From: an uncultured delta proteobacterium
Lineage (GTDB): Bacteria > Myxococcota_A > UBA9160 > JAFDET01
Length of the DNA: 64,000 nucleotides
Assembly: GCA_947259215.1 (NCBI GenBank)
Contig: CAMYLJ010000007.1
Coordinates: 43,858 to 107,857 of the forward strand
Reading direction: 5' to 3'
Part shown: positions 20,903 to 28,503 of the stretch, in pieces
Numbering within the stretch: the stretch's first letter is position 1
Layout of the letters: each line of letters starts with the position of its first letter
Notes under the pieces: model-generated
Database searches by the model: none
What the model was told of the DNA's origin: nothing
The model's input: only the letters and a program-made list of their open reading frames with translations
Made by a program: the position numbers and the translations under genes

Positions 20903-21661
20903 GTGCGCGCGCGTCTCCAGAAGCTGCTCGCCTCCGCCGGCGTCGCCTCGCGCCGGCGTGCGGAGGATCTGGTCCGGGCCGGCCGCGTGCGGGTGAACGG
21001 CGTGGTGGCGCAGGTCGGGGACTCGGCGGATCCCGACGCCGACCGCATCGAGGTGGACGGGCGCGCACTCTCTCGTGCGTCGGCCGTCTTCTGGCTGCTC
21101 CACAAGCCGAAGGGTGTGCTCACCACGCGGAGCGATCCCCAGGGTCGGCGCACGGTGCTCGACCTGCTGCCCCCGGAGGCGGACGCTGCGCGCCTGTTTC
21201 CGGTGGGGCGGCTCGATCGAGACACCGAGGGGCTCCTGCTCTTGACCAACGACGGCGACGTGGCCCAGGCGCTGCTGCATCCATCGCGGGGAACGGAGCG
21301 CGAGTACCGGGTGACCGTGCGCGGGCGCATCGCGGAGCCGGACCTGCAGCGGCTGGCCCGCGGCGTGCAGCTGGCTGACGGCATGACGGCGCCCGCTCGC
21401 GTCGAGGGCGGCCGGTATCTGACGAAGCACGACGCGACGAGCTTCCGGCTCACCCTGATCGAGGGTCGCAAGCGCCAGATCCGACGCGCGCTGCGCGCGC
21501 TCGGGCACCCGGTGATCGCATTGGTGCGCACCCGGATGGGGCCCCTGCGTCTGGGGCGACTGGCGTCCGGCGCCGCGCGTGCGCTGACCGAGCGCGAAGA
21601 GCGCGCACTCCTGGACCACGCGCGGCGTCACGGGCCGCCCGCACCGGAGCCGGCCGGTTGA
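20903..21661 (+). CDS. rluB: 23S rRNA pseudouridine synthase, RluB/RsuA family
   Basis: The enzyme isomerises a uridine in rRNA (U2605 of 23S rRNA for RluB). The 252-aa product has an N-terminal S4 RNA-binding domain (RLQKLLASAGVASRRRAEDL) and a catalytic domain with the nucleophile Asp in GRLDRDTEGLLLLTND, followed by EGRKRQIRRA. The position after scpAB is the usual rluB location. The GTG start at 20903 is 15 bases after scpB. The stop overlaps the TTG start of the next gene (TTGA). RluB versus RluE/RsuA rests on context. Confidence 0.9.
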   Translation: MRARLQKLLASAGVASRRRAEDLVRAGRVRVNGVVAQVGDSADPDADRIEVDGRALSRASAVFWLLHKPKGVLTTRSDPQGRRTVLDLLPPEADAARLFPVGRLDRDTEGLLLLTNDGDVAQALLHPSRGTEREYRVTVRGRIAEPDLQRLARGVQLADGMTAPARVEGGRYLTKHDATSFRLTLIEGRKRQIRRALRALGHPVIALVRTRMGPLRLGRLASGAARALTEREERALLDHARRHGPPAPEPAG

Positions 21662-23172
21662 GCCTGGGGGAGCGCATCCTCGTCCGCCTCGAGGCCGAGC
21701 CCGGGCGCGCGCTGCTCGAAGGAGACGGCGGCGCTCACAGCCGCGGCGCCGTGGCCGAGCGGGCGCGTCGTGTGGCAGCGCTCCTGATTGCAGAGGGGGT
21801 CGCGCCGGGTGATCGGGTGGCGTTGTCCCTCGCCAAGGGACCGTGGCTGCCCGCCTGTCACCTGGGCACGCTGCTGGCGGGTGCGGCGGTGGTCCCGCTC
21901 GATCCCGCCCACCCCGACGCGGCGTTGGCCCGGTTGCTGGCGCGCGCCGAGCCGCGCCTGGCCATCGCCAGTCCGGCGCTGGCCCAGCGCGGGCTGCGCT
22001 TCGCGCCCGGGCTTGCCTGGTGGTGCCCGGACCCGGCGCCGCCGGAAGGCGCACGGGAGCTGGTCGCGGACGCGGCGCCGGCGGCGCGCGCGGTGTCGCG
22101 CCGCGGCGAGGACCTGGCGCTCCTGGCCTTCACCAGCGGGACCACGGGATCGCCGAAGGGCGTCCCGCTCTCTCATGCCAATCTGACCAGCAACCTCGAC
22201 GCCCTGGTGCGGGTCTGGGGCTGGCGCGAGGACGACCGCCTGCTGCACGTGCTCCCGGTCTTCCACCTGCACGGCCTCGGCGTGGCCCTCTACGGCAGCC
22301 TGCTGGTGGGAAGCGTGCTCGTGTTCCACGAGCGCTTCGACCCCGAACGCGTGCTGCGCGACGCGGCGGCCTGCGACGCCAGCCTGCTGATGGCGGTCCC
22401 CACCATGCTCGGCCGGCTGCTCGACGCGGCGCCCGAAGCGGGCAATCCCCTGGCGGGGCTGCGACTCGTGATCTCCGGCTCGGCCCCGTTGGCCCCGGAC
22501 CTCTTCGAGCGCTTCCGTGGACGCTTCGGGCAGGCGCCCGTGGAGCGCTACGGCATGACCGAGACGGGGATGAACGCCAGCAATCCGGCCGACGGTGTCC
22601 GCAAGCCCGGGAGCGTGGGCATGCCCGTGCCGGGCGTCGAGCTGCGGCTGTGCGATCCGGAGGGCGGCGCCGTCCGGGACGAGGGCGAAGTCTGCGTGCG
22701 CGGCCCGAACGTCTTCGCCGGCTACTGGCGCGACGCCGACGCCACCCGGGCGGCGTTTCGCGACGGCTGGTTCCGCACCGGCGACCTCGGGCGGTTCGAC
22801 AGCGACGGCTACCTGCTCCTGACGGGACGCGCCAAGGAGCTGATCGTGACCGGCGGCTACAACGTGTCGCCCCTGGCGGTGGAGCGGGCGCTGGCGGCGC
22901 CGGAGGTTCCCGGTGTGCGCGAGCTGGCGGTGGCCGGGGTTCCGGACGCGGACCTGGGGGAGCGCGTCGCGGCGTTCGTGGTCCTGACCGGCGGAGAAGA
23001 GGCCGAATGGCCCGGCGTGGAGGCGGCCTTGCGCGCGCGCGCGGAGACGGCGCTGGCGCGCTATTCCCGGCCCCGAATGTACGTGCGGCTGGCCGCACTG
23101 CCTCGCAACGCGCTCGGCAAGCTCGAGCGGGGTCGCCTCCGCGATGCGCAGGCGACCGGCGAAGGAGCCTGA
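21658..23172 (+). CDS. Malonyl-CoA synthetase-like acyl-CoA ligase
   Basis: An ANL-superfamily enzyme that activates a carboxylic acid with ATP to an acyl-AMP and then an acyl-CoA. The 504 residues show the P-loop-like TSGTTGSPKGVPLSHANL, VLPVFHLHGLGVAL, YGMTETGMNASNP, the hinge TGDLGRFDSDGYL and catalytic lysine in NALGKLERG. VFHLHGL and GMTETGMN resemble MatB malonyl/methylmalonyl-CoA synthetases more than fatty acyl ligases. Substrate assignment remains inference. The rare TTG start overlaps the rluB stop, so it is translated with the housekeeping cluster; it is the last gene of that cluster. Confidence 0.82.
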   Translation: MSLGERILVRLEAEPGRALLEGDGGAHSRGAVAERARRVAALLIAEGVAPGDRVALSLAKGPWLPACHLGTLLAGAAVVPLDPAHPDAALARLLARAEPRLAIASPALAQRGLRFAPGLAWWCPDPAPPEGARELVADAAPAARAVSRRGEDLALLAFTSGTTGSPKGVPLSHANLTSNLDALVRVWGWREDDRLLHVLPVFHLHGLGVALYGSLLVGSVLVFHERFDPERVLRDAAACDASLLMAVPTMLGRLLDAAPEAGNPLAGLRLVISGSAPLAPDLFERFRGRFGQAPVERYGMTETGMNASNPADGVRKPGSVGMPVPGVELRLCDPEGGAVRDEGEVCVRGPNVFAGYWRDADATRAAFRDGWFRTGDLGRFDSDGYLLLTGRAKELIVTGGYNVSPLAVERALAAPEVPGVRELAVAGVPDADLGERVAAFVVLTGGEEAEWPGVEAALRARAETALARYSRPRMYVRLAALPRNALGKLERGRLRDAQATGEGA

Positions 23173-23235
23173 AGGGGGCCGTCTCCGCTCTCGAATCCGG
23201 GCCGAAGCAGATTCTCGCCAATAATCTTCATCTAC

Positions 23236-23264
23236 TTGATTTTGAATCGGAAATCGGGTCTACT
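23236..23264 (+). promoter_or_regulatory. Candidate sigma70 promoter
   Basis: TTGATT (23236-23241), 17-base spacer, TCTACT (23259-23264), each 4 of 6 to consensus. It lies in a short A+T-rich stretch that interrupts the GC-rich background between the end of the supercluster and the next gene. The predicted start site is about 29 bases before the ATG at 23300. Confidence 0.4.
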
Positions 23265-23299
23265 AGGGGCTCCGCGGGAAGGGCAGAGCGGGTGCCCCC

Positions 23300-24136
23300 A
23301 TGCTCCGATCCCGTGCCGTGCAGCGTCTCCTCCTCGTCTCCGCCAGCGCCCTGTGTGCGCCGTCCGCGAGTGCCGGCATCACCGGCGTGTGTCCCGACGG
23401 CAGCATCTTCATCGCGCCGCGCGAGGCGCTGATCCCGTGCGCGCGCGCCAAGATCATCGAGCCCGAAGAGGTGCCGCCCATGCGGCCCGAGTACCTGCCG
23501 CGTCCGTACTCGTGGCAGGTCTACAACGAGGGCAAGAACCCGAACAACGCCTACAACCTGGTGGACCAGGCCCGCGAGGTGCGCCGCCTGCGCGATGGCC
23601 AGCTGCCGGAGACAGCCGAAGCCGAGGGCGACGACGACGTCGCGGCGCCGCCCCCGCGCGCCACCCGGCGGCAGCGCAAGGGCCCCGTCGACCTGGGCCT
23701 GACCGACGGAGAACTGCGCGATCTCTTCTACATCGTCGAGCTCAACCAGGATCGCGTGCCGGCCAGCTTCGAGCGCGACAGCGCGGCCGGCGACGACGTC
23801 CTGATCGTGTCGCTGGCGTGGTCGGAGTCCTTCGAGTCCCGCCTGCTGGGTGCCTGGCAGGGGCATGGGCCCGAGGGGCGCGTGTTGCTCTTCAGCGCCG
23901 TGGCGCGGCGGCCCGAGAGCTTCTACGCGAACTTCACCTTCAGTCAGGGTCACCTGACCTTCCAGCCCAAGGCCGACGACCGCCGCCAGTTCGGCCTGCT
24001 CCAGGGCCGGCTGGGTGCGCTCGGCGCCAACTCCGTGGTGCTGGGCTACCTGGTGCTCCCGGACCGCTTCGACCTGGGTGCGCCCCTCGACGTCTACTGG
24101 AACGACCGTCGCATCGACGTGATCTTCCAGCCCTAG
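23300..24136 (+). CDS. Exported protein of unknown function
   Basis: The 278-aa protein has a clear signal peptide (RSRAVQRLLLVSASALCAPS, cleavage likely after SASA). A short cysteine-containing segment follows (GVCPDGSIFIAPREALIPCA), which could form one disulfide. Then comes an acidic, low-complexity linker (AEGDDDVAAPPP) and a C-terminal region rich in beta-type sequence (DDVLIVSLAWSES, YANFTFSQGHLTF, NSVVLGYLVLPDRF). I do not recognise a named domain. It follows the 19-kb housekeeping cluster but has its own promoter candidate, and it converges on the CAP-domain gene. Confidence 0.75.
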   Translation: MLRSRAVQRLLLVSASALCAPSASAGITGVCPDGSIFIAPREALIPCARAKIIEPEEVPPMRPEYLPRPYSWQVYNEGKNPNNAYNLVDQAREVRRLRDGQLPETAEAEGDDDVAAPPPRATRRQRKGPVDLGLTDGELRDLFYIVELNQDRVPASFERDSAAGDDVLIVSLAWSESFESRLLGAWQGHGPEGRVLLFSAVARRPESFYANFTFSQGHLTFQPKADDRRQFGLLQGRLGALGANSVVLGYLVLPDRFDLGAPLDVYWNDRRIDVIFQP

Positions 24137-24159
24137 GAGCCTGGCCCAGGACGGGGCAC

Positions 24160-24684
24160 TCACTCCCGGGGAAACGTCGCGTAGACCTGCGTGTAGTAGT
24201 AGGTGCCGTCGGCGGCGCGGGCGATGCCGATGCCCGTGGCGTTGAAGGCCGGCATCAGCAGGTTGCGTCGATGGGGCGGCGAGTGGAGCCAGCCGGTCAG
24301 GATCTCCCGGTTCGGATCGGCCTTGGTGGTGAGGCCGACGTTCTCCGCCGCCAGGGTGAAGCCGTCGGCCCCAGCGCGCTGGATCCGGTCCACGGGGTTC
24401 AGGCCCTCGGGCGTGTCGTGGGACATGTAGCGGCGGGCCGCCATGTCCTCGGCGTGGGCGCGGGCCGCCCGGTCGAGGAGCGCGTTCCGCTCGAGCCGCA
24501 GCAGGTGGCGGGTTCCCCGCGTCTCGTTGACCGCGTCGTGGAGGCCGGCCTCCAGGGCGGCGAAGCCCGGGTCGGCACGGGTCTCGCCGCGGGCGACCGG
24601 CGGCAGCACCAGTGCGCCCAGGATCTCGAGCGTGAGCCAGAGCGCGACCAGGAAGGTCAGCGCCCCGCGCAGGGTGGTGGGCAC
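24160..24684 (-). CDS. CAP (SCP/PR1)-domain secreted protein
   Basis: The 174-aa protein has an N-terminal hydrophobic signal or anchor (FLVALWLTLEILGALVLPP) followed by a bacterial YkwD-type CAP domain. The conserved pieces are ALLDRAARAHAEDMAARRYMSHD, AENVG, GWLHSPPHRRNLL, TGIGIA and the final YTQVYA. Roles of bacterial CAP proteins are mostly unknown; proposed ones are cell-wall or lipid binding. The GTG start is one base after the stop of the upstream repeat lipoprotein gene, so both come from one message and may act together at the surface. Confidence 0.88.
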   Translation of the reverse strand: MPTTLRGALTFLVALWLTLEILGALVLPPVARGETRADPGFAALEAGLHDAVNETRGTRHLLRLERNALLDRAARAHAEDMAARRYMSHDTPEGLNPVDRIQRAGADGFTLAAENVGLTTKADPNREILTGWLHSPPHRRNLLMPAFNATGIGIARAADGTYYYTQVYATFPRE

Positions 24685-24685
24685 G

Positions 24686-26224
24686 CTAGTCGCTGAGTTC
24701 CGGCCGGCGCACGTCGTCGCTCGGGACCCGCGGCGCCTCGTCGGCCAGCACCTTGGCCAGGGCCTCCTCGGTCAGGAGCTCCTTGCGCGCCAGGCGGCCG
24801 TTCTCGTAGATCGAGCGCACGTCCACGACGCCGTCGCCGTCCGAGTCGTCGTCCCGCGACGCCACGTTGCCCTGGTCGTCGTACCAGACGATTCCGTCGG
24901 GACGGCCGTCGGCGTTGCGGTCCTCCTCCTTGCGCACGGGCTTGCCGGCGTCGTAGAGCGCCAGGGTGTCGCGGAAGCCGTCGCCGTCGGTGTCCTGCTC
25001 GTGACGGGCGATCTCACCGGCCTCGAAGAAGCTCCAGGAATCGACGGCGCCGTCGCCGTTGCTGTCGGCGCGGCGCCGCAGGAGCTCGCCGCCCGCATAC
25101 TGCTCCCAGGAGTCGGCCTTGCCGTCGAGGTTGCTGTCCTCGGCGACGCGGGTCACCTGGCCCCGGTCGTCGTAGTGCACGGTGCGGTCGGGGCGGCCGT
25201 CGCCGTTGGCGTCGGTCACCTCGCGCACCAGGGTGCCGCCCTCGCGATAGGCCCAGAAGTCGGGCTGGCCGTTGCCGTCGCGATCCTCGACGCGATCGGC
25301 GAGTCCGGTCTCGCCCGGCGCCTGGGCCGGCGGCGGCGGCGCGACGGCCACCTGGGGCTTGGGGTCGCCGGGCTCGGCCCGGCGCCGCAGGGCCGCGAGC
25401 TCGTCGGCGATGGAGCGCGGGGCCGCGGCGCGCCGCGTCGGGTCGGCGCTGCGGGGGGCCGCGGCGACGGTCATCGGTGCTGCGGTGGGGGCGGGGGCCT
25501 GCTGCGCCATGCTGAGCTGTCGCTCCAGCTCGGCGAGGCGCGCGGCCTCGTGGGCCTGCTGGCCGGCGTGTCGCGGCGACGTGGCCCAGGGGGTGCCGGT
25601 AGCGGGCCCGGCGCCAGGCATCGGAGGCGCACCGGGGACCGGAGGCGCCCCGGCAACGGGGGGCGGCGGGGGTGCCGCGCCGGGGGGACCGGCGGGGGGC
25701 AGCGCGGTGCCGGAAGCGAGGGGATTGCCGGGCGCCGGAGGGGGAGGGGCCTTGGAGCCGCCGCCGATCCAGTCGCCGAGCTTCTTGAAGGGCAGGGCCA
25801 CCAGGCCGAGCGGGGCCGCCGCGTAGCGGATCAACCGGGGCGTGTTCTGCAGCTTCTGGACGCGGGTGTCGCTGTTCACGGCGCCGCCGATGCTCGAGAA
25901 GCGGTTGGGGTCGGGGCCGGGGGGCGGACCCATGGGGTAGCCGGCGGGCGGGTAGCCCGGCGTGCCGGGAGGCACTCCGTACGCCTGGCCGGCGGGGACC
26001 CCGGGAGCGCCCGGGTAGGGCGCCGCACCGGGCGGGCCGGTCGGGCGGTAGGCGCCGGGATGGCCGCCCATGGGCGGTACCTGCTGGCCCGGCATCAGGA
26101 TCGTGGCGGCGACACCCGTGTCGTAGCTCGGGTGGCGGTCGATGCTGCTGCTGATGTCGTTGTAGCCACATCCGGCGGCGACCAGCAGCGGAAACGCCCA
26201 GACGGCGCGACGCGACGGCTTCAT
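24686..26224 (-). CDS. Lipoprotein with seven calcium-binding-like repeats
   Basis: The 512-aa product begins with a lipoprotein-type signal (FPLLVAAGCG; lipidation at C19 likely though not perfect). Residues of about 45-300 are Pro/Gly/Ala-rich and probably disordered, containing one hydrophobic helix (RYAAAPLGLVALPFKKLGDW). Residues 313-483 are seven tandem 24-25-residue repeats, each a DxNxDGxxD loop followed by a Tyr-x-x-Gly hairpin. These resemble EF-hand or thrombospondin-3 loops joined to MORN-like strands. The ATG at 26224 has a GAGG upstream. Longer in-frame readings enter low-complexity sequence and DUF368 DNA. Function unknown; a surface scaffold is plausible. Confidence 0.85.
   Translation of the reverse strand: MKPSRRAVWAFPLLVAAGCGYNDISSSIDRHPSYDTGVAATILMPGQQVPPMGGHPGAYRPTGPPGAAPYPGAPGVPAGQAYGVPPGTPGYPPAGYPMGPPPGPDPNRFSSIGGAVNSDTRVQKLQNTPRLIRYAAAPLGLVALPFKKLGDWIGGGSKAPPPPAPGNPLASGTALPPAGPPGAAPPPPPVAGAPPVPGAPPMPGAGPATGTPWATSPRHAGQQAHEAARLAELERQLSMAQQAPAPTAAPMTVAAAPRSADPTRRAAAPRSIADELAALRRRAEPGDPKPQVAVAPPPPAQAPGETGLADRVEDRDGNGQPDFWAYREGGTLVREVTDANGDGRPDRTVHYDDRGQVTRVAEDSNLDGKADSWEQYAGGELLRRRADSNGDGAVDSWSFFEAGEIARHEQDTDGDGFRDTLALYDAGKPVRKEEDRNADGRPDGIVWYDDQGNVASRDDDSDGDGVVDVRSIYENGRLARKELLTEEALAKVLADEAPRVPSDDVRRPELSD
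24776..25288 (-). repeat. Seven tandem 72-75-bp repeats inside the lipoprotein gene
   Basis: Each unit encodes Asp-x-Asn/Asp-x-Asp-Gly-x-x-Asp, then an aromatic/Tyr-x-x-Gly turn and a charged strand. Units are 24, 25, 24, 24, 24, 25 and 25 codons. DNA identity between units is moderate, so this is an old protein-level repeat rather than a recent microsatellite-like expansion. Confidence 0.85.
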
Positions 26225-26298
26225 GCGAACGACCTCGAGAAAGGCGATCCCCCGCCCCCGACGGTGCAAGAAGCATGCGCGCCGGGACGCCCGGCTCC

Positions 26299-26304
26299 AT
26301 TGTA
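26299..26304 (-). promoter_or_regulatory. Candidate -10 box for the lipoprotein-CAP operon
   Basis: TACAAT on the minus strand (5 of 6 to consensus), 75 bases before the ATG at 26224. No convincing -35 box is seen at 16-18 bases. Confidence 0.3.
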
Positions 26305-26415
26305 CCGCCGGAACGGAGCGCTGGGGTACCCGCCTGCCGACGAGCTGCCGGCGGCCGGGGAACGGAGAGAGGAAGGGAACTTCCCAAAAGGGGCAGCCGG
26401 CTGCCGCGCCGGGCC

Positions 26416-27468
26416 TCAGTCCTCGACGTTGCTCCCGAGCCGGGCGATCGCCAGGGTGGCCGCCAGACCGAGCCCCGCCAGGGCCAGCGCGCCGCCGGCC
26501 TGGCCGGGCGAGGGGCGGAAGAAGCGGACCGCCCAGTCGTCGGGCTCCACCTCCGCGGCCGACTCCGCCGTCAGGACCTGGCCCTTCACCACGTCGCCCG
26601 CCTGGGGCGGGACACCCTGCTGGAACGGCCAGAGGCCCACCACGGCACCCACCAGCAGCCCCAGGAGCGCGCCCAGGGTCGGGTGCGCGTAGTGCTGGAG
26701 CAGCCAGCGCACCAGGTTCGAGACGCCGACCACGCCGGCCACCACGCCGATGCCGACGGGGATCAGCACGCCGATGGCCTCGCGTGCGGGCTCGGTGGCC
26801 GGGGCGGAGATCAGGCCCAGCAGCGCTGCGTCGCCGGCCCGCACGGCGTCGAGCCCGGCTACCAGTCCTTGCTTCAGCCCGTCGATGGCGTCGAGGATCG
26901 GCACGTACTGGCCCAGCAGCAGCAGCAGGTAGCCGCCGGAGACCCCGGGCAGGATCATGGCGCTCGCGCCCGCTACGCCCGAGAGCAGCAGCAGGACTGC
27001 GCTGCCCCCCCCTGCGTCGTTCCCGGGCCGCGCGAACGCCATGGCGACCATGACGAGGAAGGCGACGCCGGCCGCCGTCCAGACCGCGCGACTCGTGGGG
27101 TGCGCCCGGCGCCACACGAGCGGCACGCCGCCCAGGGTGAGGCCGATGAAGAGGCTGTACATGATCCAGCGCTGCTCCACGACCAGGGCCTTCGTCGCTC
27201 CCGCCAGGGTCAGGATCGCCAGGGCGGCGGCGCCTCCGACGGCGGCGAGCAGCAGGAGCGCCCGGAGTCGGATCCGCAGGGTGGTCAGCTCCGCGATCGC
27301 GGTGACGAAGGCCGTGTAGACGCCGGTGGCCAGCAGCATCGTGCCGCCGCTGATGCCCGGCACGAGGTTCGCCAGTCCCATCAGGACGCCGCCGATCGCG
27401 GCGCGCGCGAGGCCGAGAACGGTCGGGGGCGGGATCGGATCGCCGATCGAATCCGGATCGTGGCTCAT
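26416..27468 (-). CDS. DUF368 membrane protein (undecaprenyl-phosphate translocase-like)
   Basis: A 350-aa polytopic membrane protein of the DUF368 family. It shows the two internally duplicated signature loops, LVPGISGGTM near residue 38 and ILPGVSGGYLLLLLGQY near 180, and about nine hydrophobic segments. DUF368 members (PopT) have recently been shown to recycle undecaprenyl phosphate across the cytoplasmic membrane for cell-wall and surface-polymer synthesis. The ATG at 27468 has a strong GGAGG ribosome-binding site. The C-terminal segment between the last two helices has an extra polar insert (ESAAEVEPDDW). Confidence 0.88.
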   Translation of the reverse strand: MSHDPDSIGDPIPPPTVLGLARAAIGGVLMGLANLVPGISGGTMLLATGVYTAFVTAIAELTTLRIRLRALLLLAAVGGAAALAILTLAGATKALVVEQRWIMYSLFIGLTLGGVPLVWRRAHPTSRAVWTAAGVAFLVMVAMAFARPGNDAGGGSAVLLLLSGVAGASAMILPGVSGGYLLLLLGQYVPILDAIDGLKQGLVAGLDAVRAGDAALLGLISAPATEPAREAIGVLIPVGIGVVAGVVGVSNLVRWLLQHYAHPTLGALLGLLVGAVVGLWPFQQGVPPQAGDVVKGQVLTAESAAEVEPDDWAVRFFRPSPGQAGGALALAGLGLAATLAIARLGSNVED

Positions 27469-27490
27469 GGGTACCTCCGCCGAAGGGCGG

Positions 27491-27501
27491 GCTACTGTAG
27501 C
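27491..27501. promoter_or_regulatory. Symmetrical bidirectional -10 element
   Basis: The perfect 11-bp palindrome GCTACTGTAGC lies in the 39-base gap between divergent DUF368 and SRAP genes. Read rightwards it gives TACTGT nine bases before the SRAP ATG (27508). Read leftwards it gives TACAGT about 25 bases before the DUF368 ATG (27468), which has its own Shine-Dalgarno. Confidence 0.4.
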
Positions 27502-27507
27502 AGCGCG

Positions 27508-28200
27508 ATGTGCGGCCGCTTCACGTTGCGACGTCCGGGCCCCGAGATCGCCGAGCACTTCGATCTGGAGGCCCTGCTGGCGCGCGAGCCGCGTTACAAC
27601 ATCGCGCCGGGGCAGCCCGTCGCGGTGGTGCGCGCCGACGCTGCCGGCGCGCGCCAGCTCGCCGAGCTGCACTGGGGGCTGGTGCCCGCCTGGGCCGAGG
27701 ACGCTCGCGTCGGCGGGCGCCTCGTGAACGCGCGCAGCGAGACCGTGTCGGAGCGTCGCGCGTTCGCCTCCGCGTTCCGCTCCCGCCGCTGCATCGTGCC
27801 CGCGGACGGCTTCTACGAGTGGACGGGGCGCGCCGGCGCGCGCCAGCCGGTTCACATCGAGGTGCGGGGAGGCGCGCTCTTCGGAATCGCGGGGCTGTGG
27901 GAGGCCTGGCGCGGCCCGGACGGCCGCGAGCTCGAGTCCTGCGTGCTCCTCACCACCGACGCCAATGCGGCGATCCGGCCGCTGCACGACCGCATGCCGG
28001 CGATCCTGTCGCCGGACACCTACGCGGACTGGCTCGCGCTCGGCGAGCAGGCCGCCGAGATCCTGGCTCCGCTGCTGCACCCGTTGCCGGACGCCGAGGT
28101 GAGCCTGCGCCCCGTCAGCCCGCGCGTGAACCACGTGGACTTCGACGACCCGGCCTGCCTGGATCCCCCGCCGGAGCCCGCCCAACGCGAGCTCTTCTAG
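27508..28200 (+). CDS. SOS response-associated peptidase family (SRAP/HMCES/YedK) protein
   Basis: SRAP proteins covalently shield abasic sites in single-stranded DNA through the N-terminal cysteine. The 230-aa product starts MCGRFTL with catalytic C2 exposed after Met removal, then N31 in RYNIAPGQ, WGLVPAWA, VNARSETV, the Glu in ADGFYEW and the His in PLHDRMP. All active-site residues are present. There is no Shine-Dalgarno; a TACTGT box lies nine bases upstream, so the message may be nearly leaderless. I see no recognisable LexA box. Confidence 0.93.
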   Translation: MCGRFTLRRPGPEIAEHFDLEALLAREPRYNIAPGQPVAVVRADAAGARQLAELHWGLVPAWAEDARVGGRLVNARSETVSERRAFASAFRSRRCIVPADGFYEWTGRAGARQPVHIEVRGGALFGIAGLWEAWRGPDGRELESCVLLTTDANAAIRPLHDRMPAILSPDTYADWLALGEQAAEILAPLLHPLPDAEVSLRPVSPRVNHVDFDDPACLDPPPEPAQRELF

Positions 28201-28229
28201 CGGTTCCCACGCGGGGCGGCGCGATCGTG

Positions 28230-28235
28230 TAGAAC
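28230..28235 (+). promoter_or_regulatory. Candidate -10 of a leaderless transcript
   Basis: TAGAAC ends seven bases before the ATG at 28243. Transcription starting about seven bases downstream of it would begin at or next to the start codon. Confidence 0.35.
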
Positions 28236-28242
28236 AGGGTCG

Positions 28243-28503
28243 ATGCGAGAGGGGGGCGAGCCCACGACGGCCCGGCGCTGGCTGCGCCGCGGCCTGCTGG
28301 CCGCGATCGCGGCGCTCTACGGGCTGTCGATTCCGTGGTACCGCACGCCCGGCGAGGCGCCCGCCATCTGGTTCGGGCTGCCGGACTGGGCCGCGATCGC
28401 GGTGGCCTGCTACGCGGCGGTCGCGCTGCTGAACGCCGCGGCCTGGCTGCTCACCGAAGTCGAGGATCCCGAGCCCGACGCACCCCCCGAGGAGCCGTCG
28501 TGA
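28243..28503 (+). CDS. Small two-helix membrane protein, probable symporter partner
   Basis: An 86-aa protein with two hydrophobic segments (LLAAIAALYGLSIPWY and WAAIAVACYAAVALLNAAAW) and an acidic tail. It is translationally coupled (GTGA overlap) to the solute:sodium symporter gene. Small two-helix proteins (DUF3311/DUF997 types, e.g. YhdT with PanF) often accompany SSS transporters. By size, topology and context this is such a partner, but the family assignment is tentative. Confidence 0.75.
   Translation: MREGGEPTTARRWLRRGLLAAIAALYGLSIPWYRTPGEAPAIWFGLPDWAAIAVACYAAVALLNAAAWLLTEVEDPEPDAPPEEPS

Noticed and set aside
24776..25288. A CRISPR-like or minisatellite DNA array
   Set aside because: The periodicity (72-75 bp) is in frame and reflects protein repeats; units differ at the DNA level and there are no spacers.
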